Shown: one piece after another, positions 1 to 6,954 of the stretch | Position numbering within the stretch: position 1 is the first letter of the stretch | How the letters are laid out: every line of letters begins with the position of its first letter | Assembly (NCBI GenBank): GCA_945788655.1 | Contig: CALZMV010000011.1 | Coordinates: 1 to 18,237, forward strand | DNA: 18,237 bases | Direction of reading: 5' to 3' | Source of the DNA: an uncultured Clostridia bacterium | GTDB lineage: Bacteria > Bacillota > Clostridia > Peptostreptococcales > Anaerovoracaceae | Notes under the pieces: model-generated | Told to the model about the DNA's origin: nothing | What the model saw: the letters and a program-made list of their open reading frames with translations, nothing else | Databases searched by the model: none | Translations under genes and position numbers: made by a program

Positions 1-659
1 GCTGCAAGGGCTGTGTTGGAATACTCAATTTCCTTCAACTCGTTTCCCTTAATAAATGCCGAACACTGTGATAATGCCTGAGGGTGACTTACAACGGTCT
101 TTATGTCTTTTACAGTCGCACCCTCAACACCGAGAAGGTCATGTGTCACAGGCAAATCATACATTCCGTTAACGAAGAGGTCTCCAGAAAACATCAGATC
201 ATTTACTTGCCCTACGTCTCCTGCAAAGCTGTTCTCAATTGGAAGAACTGCACAATCACATTCACCGTTTTCTACAGCATCATATGCCTTTTTGAAGCTC
301 GTATATGCAACCTTGATTGCCGAAGGGAAAATTTTGCTTGCCGCAATATGAGCAAATGCACCTCTTGTACCGCAATAGGCAACCTTAAGTCCTTCCATAA
401 TGCTGCTCTGATATCTTCTTGAAAGTTCCATAGTACCCTTTAAGAAACTTACATAATATGACTTCAAATCCACATCATCAATTCTTGCTGCTCCGTTTAT
501 CAAAACCTGCTCTTCCCGTTCTCTATCAAGAATCGGAAGCCCACATATTTTTTTATATTCAGCAACCTTGGCAACAAGTTCCATTCTCTCCTTGAAAAGC
601 TCAGCCATCTTGTTGTCTGTCTCTGTTATCTTAAGTCTTATATCCTTTAAATCTTGCAT
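1..659 (-). CDS. pheA: Bifunctional chorismate mutase / prephenate dehydratase (P-protein), 3' end beyond window
   Basis: Translating the minus strand from the ATG at 659 gives 219 complete codons with no stop before the left edge, so the gene is cut off. Residues 1-90 look like an AroQ chorismate mutase: a helical segment with IRLKITETDNKMAELFKER, then a Lys-rich helix and the LDREREEQV stretch. From about residue 105 a prephenate dehydratase domain begins (VAYCGTRGAFAH, VLPIENSFAGDV, VSHPQALSQC). The enzyme converts chorismate to prephenate and then phenylpyruvate for phenylalanine synthesis in the cytoplasm. The rest of the dehydratase and any ACT regulatory domain lie outside the window. 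A GGAG ribosome site lies about 10 bases upstream of the ATG, and the gene has its own promoter at 705-733, so it is separate from the rqcP operon. The 40-base leader is too short for a T-box. Confidence 0.93.
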   Translation of the reverse strand, partial: MQDLKDIRLKITETDNKMAELFKERMELVAKVAEYKKICGLPILDREREEQVLINGAARIDDVDLKSYYVSFLKGTMELSRRYQSSIMEGLKVAYCGTRGAFAHIAASKIFPSAIKVAYTSFKKAYDAVENGECDCAVLPIENSFAGDVGQVNDLMFSGDLFVNGMYDLPVTHDLLGVEGATVKDIKTVVSHPQALSQCSAFIKGNELKEIEYSNTALA

Positions 660-704
660 TTCACTTTACTCCATTTAATAATTTAGAACAATGTACAATT
701 TAAA

Positions 705-733
705 ATTATATGTGAGGCAAACAAAAAAGTCAA
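705..733 (-). promoter_or_regulatory. Sigma-A promoter of pheA
   Basis: On the minus strand a -35 box TTGACT (728-733) and a perfect -10 box TATAAT (705-710) are separated by exactly 17 bases. This is five of six plus six of six to consensus. Transcription would start near 698, about 40 bases before the pheA ATG. It lies just downstream of the rqcP terminator, as expected for a new transcription unit. Confidence 0.85.
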
Positions 734-750
734 TATTCTTTCGTGTACAA

Positions 751-783
751 AAACAAAACCACAACAGAATATATCCGTTGTGG
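751..783 (-). terminator. Rho-independent terminator after rqcP
   Basis: A 7-bp perfect stem CCACAAC / GTTGTGG (759-765 and 777-783) with an 11-base loop is followed, reading the minus strand, by TTTTGTTTTTGT (to about 750). It starts 9 bases after the rqcP stop codon and ends the amidohydrolase-yabM-mazG-hup-rqcP unit. Confidence 0.85.
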
Positions 784-791
784 TCATATGC

Positions 792-1031
792 TTATATCAT
801 TTCATACATTGTTTGAGCGTCTTCTTTTTTGCATGATTCGCTAAGTTTCAAGACTCTTAAAGAGATCGAGCTATTACCGAATTCAACTCTTACAGTATCG
901 CCAACCTTGACATCAGTTCCGGCCTTTGCAACCTTATCGTTAATAAATACTCTTCCCTGATCACAGGCATCTTTTGCCACACTGCGACGCTTTATGAGCC
1001 TCGAATTTTTCAGAAACTTATCTATTCTCAT
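792..1031 (-). CDS. rqcP: RqcP (YabO/Hsp15-like) S4-domain ribosome quality-control factor
   Basis: A 79-residue protein made almost wholly of an S4 RNA-binding fold: MRIDKFLKNSRLIKRRS at the start, then DQGRVFINDKVAKAGTDVKVGD, the typical S4 loop and strand pattern. In Bacillus subtilis the orthologue YabO/RqcP works with RqcH on stalled 50S subunits to support alanine tailing of incomplete peptides; that role is from the family, not seen here. Size and position (last of a mazG-containing operon) fit YabO. The ribosome site is weak (TCGAGCC), so translation may be coupled to hup, whose stop is 23 bases upstream. In B. subtilis yabO is followed by yabP, yabQ and divIC; here a terminator and pheA follow instead. 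Confidence 0.88.
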   Translation of the reverse strand: MRIDKFLKNSRLIKRRSVAKDACDQGRVFINDKVAKAGTDVKVGDTVRVEFGNSSISLRVLKLSESCKKEDAQTMYEMI

Positions 1032-1054
1032 CTGGCTCGATTACGGCTGACAAA

Positions 1055-1333
1055 CTACTTGTTTACAGCATCCTTTAAAGCCTTACCTGCTTTGAAAACA
1101 GGTGCTTTTGAAGCTTCGATTTCAATAACTTCTTCAGGCTTTCTTGGGTTTCTGCCCTGTCTAGCTTTTCTTTCTCTAGTTTCAAAAGTACCGAATCCGA
1201 TTAACTGTACCTTATCTCCCTTAACTAAAGCTTCTTCAATGCTTGAAACTAATGCATTGATTGCTAATTCAGCATCCTTCTTTGTAAAGCTAGTCTTTTC
1301 TGCTACTGCAGCCACTAATTCTGCCTTGTTCAT
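1055..1333 (-). CDS. hup: HU-family nucleoid DNA-binding protein
   Basis: A 92-residue protein with the full HU signature: helical N-terminus MNKAELVAAVAEKT, dimerisation helices to about residue 45, IGFGTFETRERKARQGRNP (45-63) leading into the DNA-clasping beta arm, and the closing VFKAGKALKDAVN. HU dimers bend and compact DNA. Translation is probably strong: GGGAGGA lies 7 bases before the ATG, and this site abuts the mazG stop codon (15 bases between the genes). The gene sits between mazG and rqcP, two genes that are adjacent in B. subtilis. Confidence 0.96.
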   Translation of the reverse strand: MNKAELVAAVAEKTSFTKKDAELAINALVSSIEEALVKGDKVQLIGFGTFETRERKARQGRNPRKPEEVIEIEASKAPVFKAGKALKDAVNK

Positions 1334-1348
1334 CTAAAATTCCTCCCT

Positions 1349-2203
1349 TTAATCATGACATTGGTTCTTGTTATTCTCTATATTCTTGGCCTCATTCCAC
1401 AATATGTCCATCTCTTCAAGACTCATGTTTTCAAGTTGTTTGCCGCAAGCCAAACTTTCCTCTTCCACATAAGAAAATCTCTTTATAAACTTCCTCGTTG
1501 CAGACTGGAGGGCCTCTTCGGGATCAACATTTAAAAATCTGGCAACGTTGACTACTGAAAACAGCAAGTCGCCCAGTTCTTCTTCAACATGTCCCTTATT
1601 GAAATCCTCGCCGCCGGTTGCTTCAATAAGCTCAGAAGTCTCCTCTCTAACCTTATCTAATGCTCCTGTAATATTGTCCCAGTCAAAGCCCACATCTGCG
1701 GCCTTTTTTTGGACTTTGGCAGCTCTCGTTAAAGCAGGAAGTGCCTTTGGAACGCTGTCCATCCTACTTGTCTGAGTAGTTCCCTGCTTTTCTGTCGCCT
1801 TGATATTGTCCCATTTTTCAAGTACTTTGTCAATAGAATTTATTCCATTATTTAGGTTTTTCTCTAAAAAAACATGAGGATGCCTTCTAATCATTTTTTC
1901 ACATTCCTTGTTGATTACAGAGGTTAAATCAAAGCTGTTTTTTTCCTCTGCGAGATTGGAATGAAACACAACCTGTAATATTACATCGCCCAGTTCTTCT
2001 TCAAGATTATCCATGTCTTTTTCGTTGATTGCATCTACGACTTCATATGCCTCTTCCAGCATACAGCGCCTTAATGTTTCATGATTCTGCTCTCTGTCCC
2101 ACGGGCATTGGACTCTCAATATGCTTACAATTTCTTTTAATCGTGTAATTGCCTTTTCTGAATCATCTGCACTTTTTAACAAATGCTCATATTCCTTTTT
2201 CAT
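1349..2203 (-). CDS. mazG: MazG nucleoside triphosphate pyrophosphohydrolase, stand-alone
   Basis: The 284-residue protein has two MazG repeats. The first carries CPWDREQNHETLRR (33-46), the metal-binding EEAYEV (50-55) and EELGDVILQVVFH (69-81). The second carries GFDWDN (172-177), a second acidic helix (KVREETSELIEA, 184-195) and EEELGDLLFSVVNVARF (207-223). The family hydrolyses NTPs and dNTPs to monophosphates and pyrophosphate, removing aberrant nucleotides. The length is close to E. coli MazG (263 residues). B. subtilis YabN, in the same gene neighbourhood, is about 490 residues because of an N-terminal tetrapyrrole-methylase-like domain, which is absent here. Only 19 bases separate it from the flippase gene, and AGGAAAAGG precedes the ATG, so there is no room for the missing half. 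Confidence 0.95.
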   Translation of the reverse strand: MKKEYEHLLKSADDSEKAITRLKEIVSILRVQCPWDREQNHETLRRCMLEEAYEVVDAINEKDMDNLEEELGDVILQVVFHSNLAEEKNSFDLTSVINKECEKMIRRHPHVFLEKNLNNGINSIDKVLEKWDNIKATEKQGTTQTSRMDSVPKALPALTRAAKVQKKAADVGFDWDNITGALDKVREETSELIEATGGEDFNKGHVEEELGDLLFSVVNVARFLNVDPEEALQSATRKFIKRFSYVEEESLACGKQLENMSLEEMDILWNEAKNIENNKNQCHD

Positions 2204-2222
2204 AGCCTTTTCCTTATTTTTA

Positions 2223-3827
2223 TTATATGAATTTATCTAAAATCTTAACCAGTTTATCGCCCTTTGGAAGCATTCCTATTTCTTCCTTGGTAATAGTCTT
2301 TGTTGCTAAAACCAGAACTGCGTATACAACCACGCCTACCATTACAGAGACAAGCATAGCAATACTGTTTCTATGAAGAAGCATAAATAAAAGCTTATAT
2401 GATGCAAAGGCACACGCCCCCATTGCAACTGCAGAAACGATTGGCTTAACGAATACCAGTCTATAATCAAGTTTTACATGAGTGTATCTGCTAAGATCCT
2501 TCATATTAAGAACAAAAGCAGTTAAATATACTATTACAGATCCGATTGCCGCACCCTTAATGTTAAGGAAAGGAATAGCAACTAATATATATGTGAACAC
2601 AACTTTTCCTACTGCACCTATTGCCAGGTTCTTTACAGGCAGAGACTGTCTGTCTATGCCCTGCAAAATGCCATTTGTTGTCTGTACTAAAGACATAAGA
2701 ACCACGGTCAGGCACATTATCTGCAAGGTAGGCGCTGCGCTTAATGCACTTTCCTGCTCAGAGGCAAAAATAAAAGTCAGAATAGGAGCCGCCAGAGCCA
2801 TCATACCCATTGCACATGGCATACCGATAATCATACTGATTCTCATACCCATGCTGATGTTATCTTTTAGTTCCTTTTGGTTATTAAGCTTATAAGCCGC
2901 TGCAACAGCCGGAACCATCGCCACGGATATTCCCTGTGTGATAACCTGGGGTAATCCAATCATTGTATAGCAATAGCCGCTCAGTTGTCCCCAAAGTTCT
3001 CTTGCTTCCGCAGCAGTGAACCCTCCGTCCAGAAGTCTTCTCGTCACTATGGCACTATCTGCAAAATTAATTATAGGAAGTATTGACGCCCCAATGGTAA
3101 TAGGGATTGCGATAAGCAATATCTTCTTTACAATTGCTGCACTTGATTCATGTCTGCCGCTCTTCGAGCTGTGAGCCGCATGAAAATTGATTGCCTTCTT
3201 ATTGAACTGATAAATGACCATAATAATGAGGAGGCCCCCTACGGCGCCCATGCTGGCACCAAAAGTTGCGCCTGCTGCTGCTACATCAAGTCCTTTGTCA
3301 AGCAGAATATATGCAAATACCAGTCCTACTGCCACTCTCACAATCTGTTCAAAGAACTGGGAAATAGCTGTAGGATTCATGTTCTGTCTTCCCTGGAAGT
3401 AACCTCTATATGAGGACATAATGGGAACAAAAATGAGAGCCGGTGCGATGGCTTTAATCGGTGCAAGAGCACCAGGATCTTTATAAACATGCTCAGCCAT
3501 AAAACCCGCACCAAAGTAACATAATACAAAAGAGCCTACTCCGATAAAAAGCAGCAGCCATCTGGAGGTATTAAATACTCTTTGTGCCCCAATATAATCA
3601 TTTATTGCGACTCTTTCTGATACCAGTCTTGAAATGGCAACAGGAATGCCTGCTGTAGCAATTACAAGAAAAAGGGAATAAAGCGGATATGCATACCCGT
3701 AATATGCAAGCCCCTCCGTACCTATCAGTGCAGTCAACGGAACCTTAAACAGTGCCCCTAATACTTTTACGATTACCCCCGCAATACCCAGTACTGCAGT
3801 ACCTTTTAATATCTTATTGTTTGACAC
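2223..3827 (-). CDS. yabM: Polytopic MOP-superfamily flippase, YabM/SpoVB-type polysaccharide biosynthesis protein
   Basis: A 534-residue, very hydrophobic protein with roughly 14 predicted membrane segments across its whole length. The N-terminus (KGTAVLGIAGVIVKVLGALF, then LIGTEGLAYYGYAYPLY and PVAISRLVSE) is typical of the SpoVB/YtgP/YabM branch of MOP exporters, which includes MurJ-type lipid II flippases. It probably moves an undecaprenyl-linked wall or spore-cortex precursor across the membrane; the substrate cannot be read from sequence. Size and position before mazG match B. subtilis YabM. The start codon is GTG, with AAAGGA 11 bases upstream. It follows the amidohydrolase gene after 38 bases with no terminator seen, so both are probably co-transcribed. 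Confidence 0.85.
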   Translation of the reverse strand: MSNNKILKGTAVLGIAGVIVKVLGALFKVPLTALIGTEGLAYYGYAYPLYSLFLVIATAGIPVAISRLVSERVAINDYIGAQRVFNTSRWLLLFIGVGSFVLCYFGAGFMAEHVYKDPGALAPIKAIAPALIFVPIMSSYRGYFQGRQNMNPTAISQFFEQIVRVAVGLVFAYILLDKGLDVAAAGATFGASMGAVGGLLIIMVIYQFNKKAINFHAAHSSKSGRHESSAAIVKKILLIAIPITIGASILPIINFADSAIVTRRLLDGGFTAAEARELWGQLSGYCYTMIGLPQVITQGISVAMVPAVAAAYKLNNQKELKDNISMGMRISMIIGMPCAMGMMALAAPILTFIFASEQESALSAAPTLQIMCLTVVLMSLVQTTNGILQGIDRQSLPVKNLAIGAVGKVVFTYILVAIPFLNIKGAAIGSVIVYLTAFVLNMKDLSRYTHVKLDYRLVFVKPIVSAVAMGACAFASYKLLFMLLHRNSIAMLVSVMVGVVVYAVLVLATKTITKEEIGMLPKGDKLVKILDKFI

Positions 3828-3865
3828 CTGATAATTATCCTTTCTTAAACCAATCCTAGCACTCT

Positions 3866-5155
3866 TTACAATTGAGCTAAAATATTTTTTGTAGCCTTTT
3901 CAGCTTCAAAAATAGTTCTTTCTATATCTATTGTCAGGAAGTCCCCATCCTCATATAGAACTTTTCCATCTACCATTGTAAGAACAACGTCACTTCCTGA
4001 TGCTGAATAAACGATATTATTCTTCAAATCATGTACAGGATGCATGTGAGGTCCTGAAATATCAAGTACAATCAGGTCCGCCTTTGCTCCTTCTTTCATT
4101 ATGCCACAATCATCTCTGCCCTGGCTGATTGCACCTGCCCTTGTAGCTGCATAGATTGTCTCTGTAGGTGAAACTGCTTTGGGATCACAGTAATACATCT
4201 TGGAGCAAGTTGCAAAAGCTTTCATCTCCTCAATAAAGTTCAGGCTGTTGTTACTTGAAGTGCTGTCTGTACCTATAGCAACATTAATTCCCCTTTTTAG
4301 CAGTTCAGGAACATTGCATACACCGCTGGCAAGCTTCAGATTGCTTATAGGGTTAGAAGCAACTGTAACGTTTTTCTCCTTAAGAATGTCAAAATCTTCA
4401 CCCTCAAGCCATATGCAATGAGCTGCAGTTGTCGGAACGTCAAACAATCCAAGGGAATTAAAGTACTGGCAAGGTGTTTTGCCATTTCTTCTTTGTTTAC
4501 ACTCTTCATGCTCAGACTTTGACTCAGACAGATGTATCTGCATACGCGCATTGTTTTCCTTGGCATATTCAGTAACAGCAAGGACAGCATCAGGACCTGA
4601 TGTATATTCCGCATGTATGCTCATATCCATCTTTATTCTTCCATCTTCAATATTATGATATTCTTCAAAGGAACGTTTCATTTCATGCATTGACGGCATG
4701 GACCAGATATCACTATTATCAAAATGTACGATAGATCTGGAAATATTCCCTTTTATTCCTGCATCTACAGTTGCTTTAACCATTTCATCCATGAAATAGT
4801 ACATATCACTGGAAGAAACGATTCCAAATCTGAGAGATTCGGCATATGACAGCATTGTTCCCCAATAAATTGCATTTCCGTCAAGCTTATCTTCGAAAGG
4901 GAAAATCTTTGTATTTAGCCAGTCCTGAAGGGCAAGATTCTCACCATATCCCCTCATCAGTGACATTGGAGAATGGGCATGACCATTATAAAAGCCGGGC
5001 ATCAGCAGTTTGTTCCTGCCATCATATACCCTTTCAAAATTTCCATCCGGTCTTTTTTCACCGATATATTTGATGATGTCGCCTTCTGTAAGCACATACA
5101 TATCATTTTTTATTTCTAAATTATCATCCAATATAGTTATATTCTTAAATAACAT
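3866..5155 (-). CDS. Amidohydrolase-superfamily deaminase (MTA/SAH deaminase or AtzA/TrzN-like)
   Basis: A 429-residue metal-dependent hydrolase of the ATZ/TRZ type. Visible metal and catalytic residues are the HAH pair (H59, H61) in MPGFYNGHAHSP, HLSESKSE (H208, E211), AAHCIWL (H246) and GTDSTSSNNSL (D297). The family fold of a small beta sandwich from both termini around a TIM barrel fits LLMPGF and ADLIVLDISG. The nearest functions I can suggest are 5-methylthioadenosine/S-adenosylhomocysteine or 5'-deoxyadenosine deamination; guanine or triazine-like substrates are not excluded. I chose the ATG at 5155 because AAAGGGAGA lies 7 bases upstream. The frame stays open to 5233, but that stretch lacks a ribosome site and contains the candidate promoter. 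It heads the operon with yabM, mazG, hup and rqcP, which is not the arrangement in B. subtilis. Confidence 0.85.
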   Translation of the reverse strand: MLFKNITILDDNLEIKNDMYVLTEGDIIKYIGEKRPDGNFERVYDGRNKLLMPGFYNGHAHSPMSLMRGYGENLALQDWLNTKIFPFEDKLDGNAIYWGTMLSYAESLRFGIVSSSDMYYFMDEMVKATVDAGIKGNISRSIVHFDNSDIWSMPSMHEMKRSFEEYHNIEDGRIKMDMSIHAEYTSGPDAVLAVTEYAKENNARMQIHLSESKSEHEECKQRRNGKTPCQYFNSLGLFDVPTTAAHCIWLEGEDFDILKEKNVTVASNPISNLKLASGVCNVPELLKRGINVAIGTDSTSSNNSLNFIEEMKAFATCSKMYYCDPKAVSPTETIYAATRAGAISQGRDDCGIMKEGAKADLIVLDISGPHMHPVHDLKNNIVYSASGSDVVLTMVDGKVLYEDGDFLTIDIERTIFEAEKATKNILAQL

Positions 5156-5191
5156 GTTTCGATCTCCCTTTAAATCATATTTTAACAGTTT

Positions 5192-5200
5192 ATTATAACA
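5192..5200 (-). promoter_or_regulatory. Extended -10 promoter candidate for the amidohydrolase operon
   Basis: The minus strand reads TGTTATAAT, a perfect TATAAT with the TGn extension, 37 bases upstream of the start codon. No -35 box resembling TTGACA is seen 16-18 bases upstream, so recognition would rest on the extended -10. It would drive the amidohydrolase, yabM, mazG, hup and rqcP genes. Confidence 0.55.
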
Positions 5201-5279
5201 TAAAAAAACATCTACGCATAGTGTGAGACCCAAATAATGTTTCCGTTAAAATAATCAGAGGATTTTATTATAAATCCAA

Positions 5280-5308
5280 GTATAAATATCCTTGTTTTAC
5301 AGATACTA
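5280..5308 (+). promoter_or_regulatory. Candidate sigma-G (forespore) promoter of spoVT
   Basis: GTATA (5280-5284) and GATACTA (5302-5308) are separated by 17 bases. This resembles the Bacillus sigma-G pattern of a GnATA-type -35 box and a CATACTA-type -10 box, with six of seven -10 bases matching. Transcription would start near 5315, about 15 bases before the ribosome site. In B. subtilis spoVT is known to be transcribed by sigma-G. No TTGACA/TATAAT pair is seen at this position. Confidence 0.55.
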
Positions 5309-5343
5309 ACAACACAACCCGAAATAAAAGGAGATTTGTGTAT

Positions 5344-5835
5344 ATGAAAGCAACAGGCATTGTGAGAAGAATTGATGATCTTGGCCGCGTTGTTGTGCCT
5401 AAAGAAATCAGAAGAGTCTTAAGAATACGCGAGGGCGACCCACTGGAAATTTACACCAGCACTTCAGGTGAAATTATCTTAAAAAAATATTCTCCTATAA
5501 GCGATATGAGCCAGTTTGCAGGTGAATATGCAGAAACTGTTTCAAAAATTCTAGGCGGTACAATTATCGTTTCCGATACAGATCAAATTATTGCCGCATC
5601 AGGCTCAGGAAAAAAAGAATACACCGACAAGCACATCGACCCTGAACTTGATAAAATCATACAAAGCAAAAATCGAGTTCTCAATGATAATAAAATCATC
5701 ATACCAATTGTTTCCCATGGCGACCCTATCGGCTCAATAACGGTGCTTCCAAAGGCAGGACACGCATTAGGTGATACAGAATTAAAAGTTGCAGAAGTTG
5801 GAGCTACCTTTCTCGGAAGGCAAATGGAAAGCTAG
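5344..5835 (+). CDS. spoVT: SpoVT stage V sporulation transcriptional regulator (AbrB-type)
   Basis: A 163-residue protein beginning MKATGIVRRIDDLGRVVVPK, almost the same as the SpoVT/AbrB swapped-hairpin DNA-binding domain (1-50). A GAF-like regulatory domain follows (about 55-160), containing GGTIIVSDTDQIIAASG and the closing GATFLGRQME. B. subtilis SpoVT (178 residues) tunes forespore sigma-G genes and affects germination. This copy is about 15 residues shorter, through a shortened loop before IIIPIVSHGDPIGS. I chose the ATG at 5344, with AGGAG 10 bases upstream; an in-frame GTG six bases earlier is only 4 bases from that site. It stands alone on the plus strand, divergent from the yabM operon, with its own promoter candidate and terminator. 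Confidence 0.95.
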   Translation: MKATGIVRRIDDLGRVVVPKEIRRVLRIREGDPLEIYTSTSGEIILKKYSPISDMSQFAGEYAETVSKILGGTIIVSDTDQIIAASGSGKKEYTDKHIDPELDKIIQSKNRVLNDNKIIIPIVSHGDPIGSITVLPKAGHALGDTELKVAEVGATFLGRQMES

Positions 5836-5851
5836 TTTAAATTTTGAAGAT

Positions 5852-5885
5852 AGAGTGAAAGCATTATAGCCTTCACTCTTTTTTT
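5852..5885 (+). terminator. Rho-independent terminator after spoVT
   Basis: AGAGTGAA (5852-5859) pairs with TTCACTCT (5872-5879). An inner GC/GC pair closes a short AT loop after one A-C mismatch. A run of seven T follows at 5879-5885. It lies 17 bases after the spoVT stop, between two converging genes. Confidence 0.88.
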
Positions 5886-5924
5886 GAATTCAAGTCAGCC
5901 AAACTTCCAGTATTTATCTAATCA

Positions 5925-6845
5925 TCATAAGCTTATTATCTTCTTTTCATTATACGAGTATTTAAATATCTTGTATGAAAGAATTTCGCTGGCATTAACG
6001 AATTCGTCATTGATTTCTTTTACCATTTCTTTTAAATAATCTTCAGTAAAATATTGTTTCGCGGAAAGCAGAATTACTTCATGCATTGAACTTGGTAAAA
6101 TATAAAAATCAAAACCAAAGAACTCATCAAGTCTCTCAATAACCCCCGGATAAAACAAAGCGTTCGGACCTGCCGTCCCTCCCTTGCATATGAGCAGGTA
6201 CATGGCATATTCATTCCTTGAATAATTGCCTTCTTTAAGGAGATTTTTTTCTTCAGAATACAATCTTCCTTCTACTTCATTTATTAATTCAGTCATATCT
6301 ATTAAACATGGCGGATATAACCTAATTGTATTGTTAACTGCATCATTGTGAAGTGTTTCAAGGTCATATGACTGTTCCTTTGCTAAGGCTTTTGTAATTG
6401 GAGATTTCATTTCGCTGTTCATCTCTATGTAATATACATATGCAAGCCCATTGTCCATAGGCCTATATACCAGTGATGCCAAACGTTCACGATTCAAGTC
6501 CATATCCACAATATTAAATGTGATTTTTTCCTTTATATAATCATACTCCAGATTATAAAGGAACTCTGCACTTGGTATACTTTGCCATGCCTCTACAAAG
6601 CCATCCTTAAAGATTTCAGCTATTTCAGGTATAGTTCTGCCTGATTCATAAAGATTTAAGAAACCATCCATATAATATACAGGTGATGGAAGACCTGTCT
6701 TTCTCTCTACAGTCAGCCCGTGTAAAACCAGATCGTTAGTCTTAACAGCCTTCAGTATTTTTATTTTACCCTCTCTTAAGATTTCTTCCGGCAAAAGTTT
6801 CTCAACTTCATCTTTTACAGATTCAAAAAATTCTTCCTTTTTCAT
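5925..6845 (-). CDS. DUF5688 family protein, function unknown
   Basis: A soluble 306-residue protein that I place in the DUF5688 family of Clostridia/Lachnospiraceae genomes. The family-like parts are the N-terminal MKKEEFFESVKDEVEKLLP, the acidic GFLNLYESGRTIPEI (61-75), NNTIRLYPP (171-179), GPNALFYPGVIERLDEFF (226-243) and the striking ILPSSMHEVILL (249-260), followed by a helical C-terminus. No signal peptide or membrane segment is seen and no catalytic motif is obvious. The conserved Ser-Ser-x-His could be an active site, but that is a guess. AAAAGGAGA lies 8 bases before the ATG. The gene directly follows two stacked terminator hairpins, so how it is transcribed is unclear. Confidence 0.72.
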   Translation of the reverse strand: MKKEEFFESVKDEVEKLLPEEILREGKIKILKAVKTNDLVLHGLTVERKTGLPSPVYYMDGFLNLYESGRTIPEIAEIFKDGFVEAWQSIPSAEFLYNLEYDYIKEKITFNIVDMDLNRERLASLVYRPMDNGLAYVYYIEMNSEMKSPITKALAKEQSYDLETLHNDAVNNTIRLYPPCLIDMTELINEVEGRLYSEEKNLLKEGNYSRNEYAMYLLICKGGTAGPNALFYPGVIERLDEFFGFDFYILPSSMHEVILLSAKQYFTEDYLKEMVKEINDEFVNASEILSYKIFKYSYNEKKIISL

Positions 6846-6861
6846 AATACGTCTCCTTTTC

Positions 6862-6896
6862 TAAATAAAAAAAGACCCTTATTATTAAGAGTCTTT
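6862..6896 (-). terminator. Terminator-like hairpin immediately upstream of DUF5688 gene
   Basis: AAAGAC (6871-6876) pairs with GTCTTT (6891-6896), and CTTA/TAAG pairs inside it after a C-A mismatch. On the minus strand the stem is followed by a run of seven T, then ATTTAG. It ends about 10 bases before the DUF5688 ribosome site, so it could also act as an attenuator for that gene. Confidence 0.7.
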
Positions 6897-6900
6897 ATCT

Positions 6901-6936
6901 AAAAGAAAAAGGACCTTGCAACGATGCAAAGGTCCT
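6901..6936 (-). terminator. Rho-independent terminator after the ADP-ribosylglycohydrolase gene
   Basis: AGGACC (6910-6915) pairs with GGTCCT (6931-6936), and TTGCA/TGCAA pairs inside after a single bulged A. The loop has four bases. Reading the minus strand, TTTTCTTTT follows. At 11 bp this is the strongest hairpin in the window, and it begins 18 bases after the upstream stop codon. Confidence 0.88.
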
Positions 6937-6954
6937 CTATAAACACTTTTAGAT

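Noticed and set aside
84..422. Two overlapping plus-strand open frames opposite pheA
   Set aside because: They lie wholly antisense to a clear PheA coding frame, have no ribosome site and resemble no protein family.
660..704. A T-box or attenuator leader for pheA
   Set aside because: Only about 40 bases separate the likely transcript start from the ATG, and no hairpin-T-run is present there.
4345..4614. An 89-codon minus-strand frame inside the amidohydrolase gene
   Set aside because: It is a shifted frame of a well-conserved gene on the same strand, with no ribosome site and no recognisable motif.
5156..5233. Upstream extension of the amidohydrolase by 26 residues
   Set aside because: It has no ribosome site, contains the candidate promoter, and a strong AAAGGGAGA site marks the ATG at 5155.
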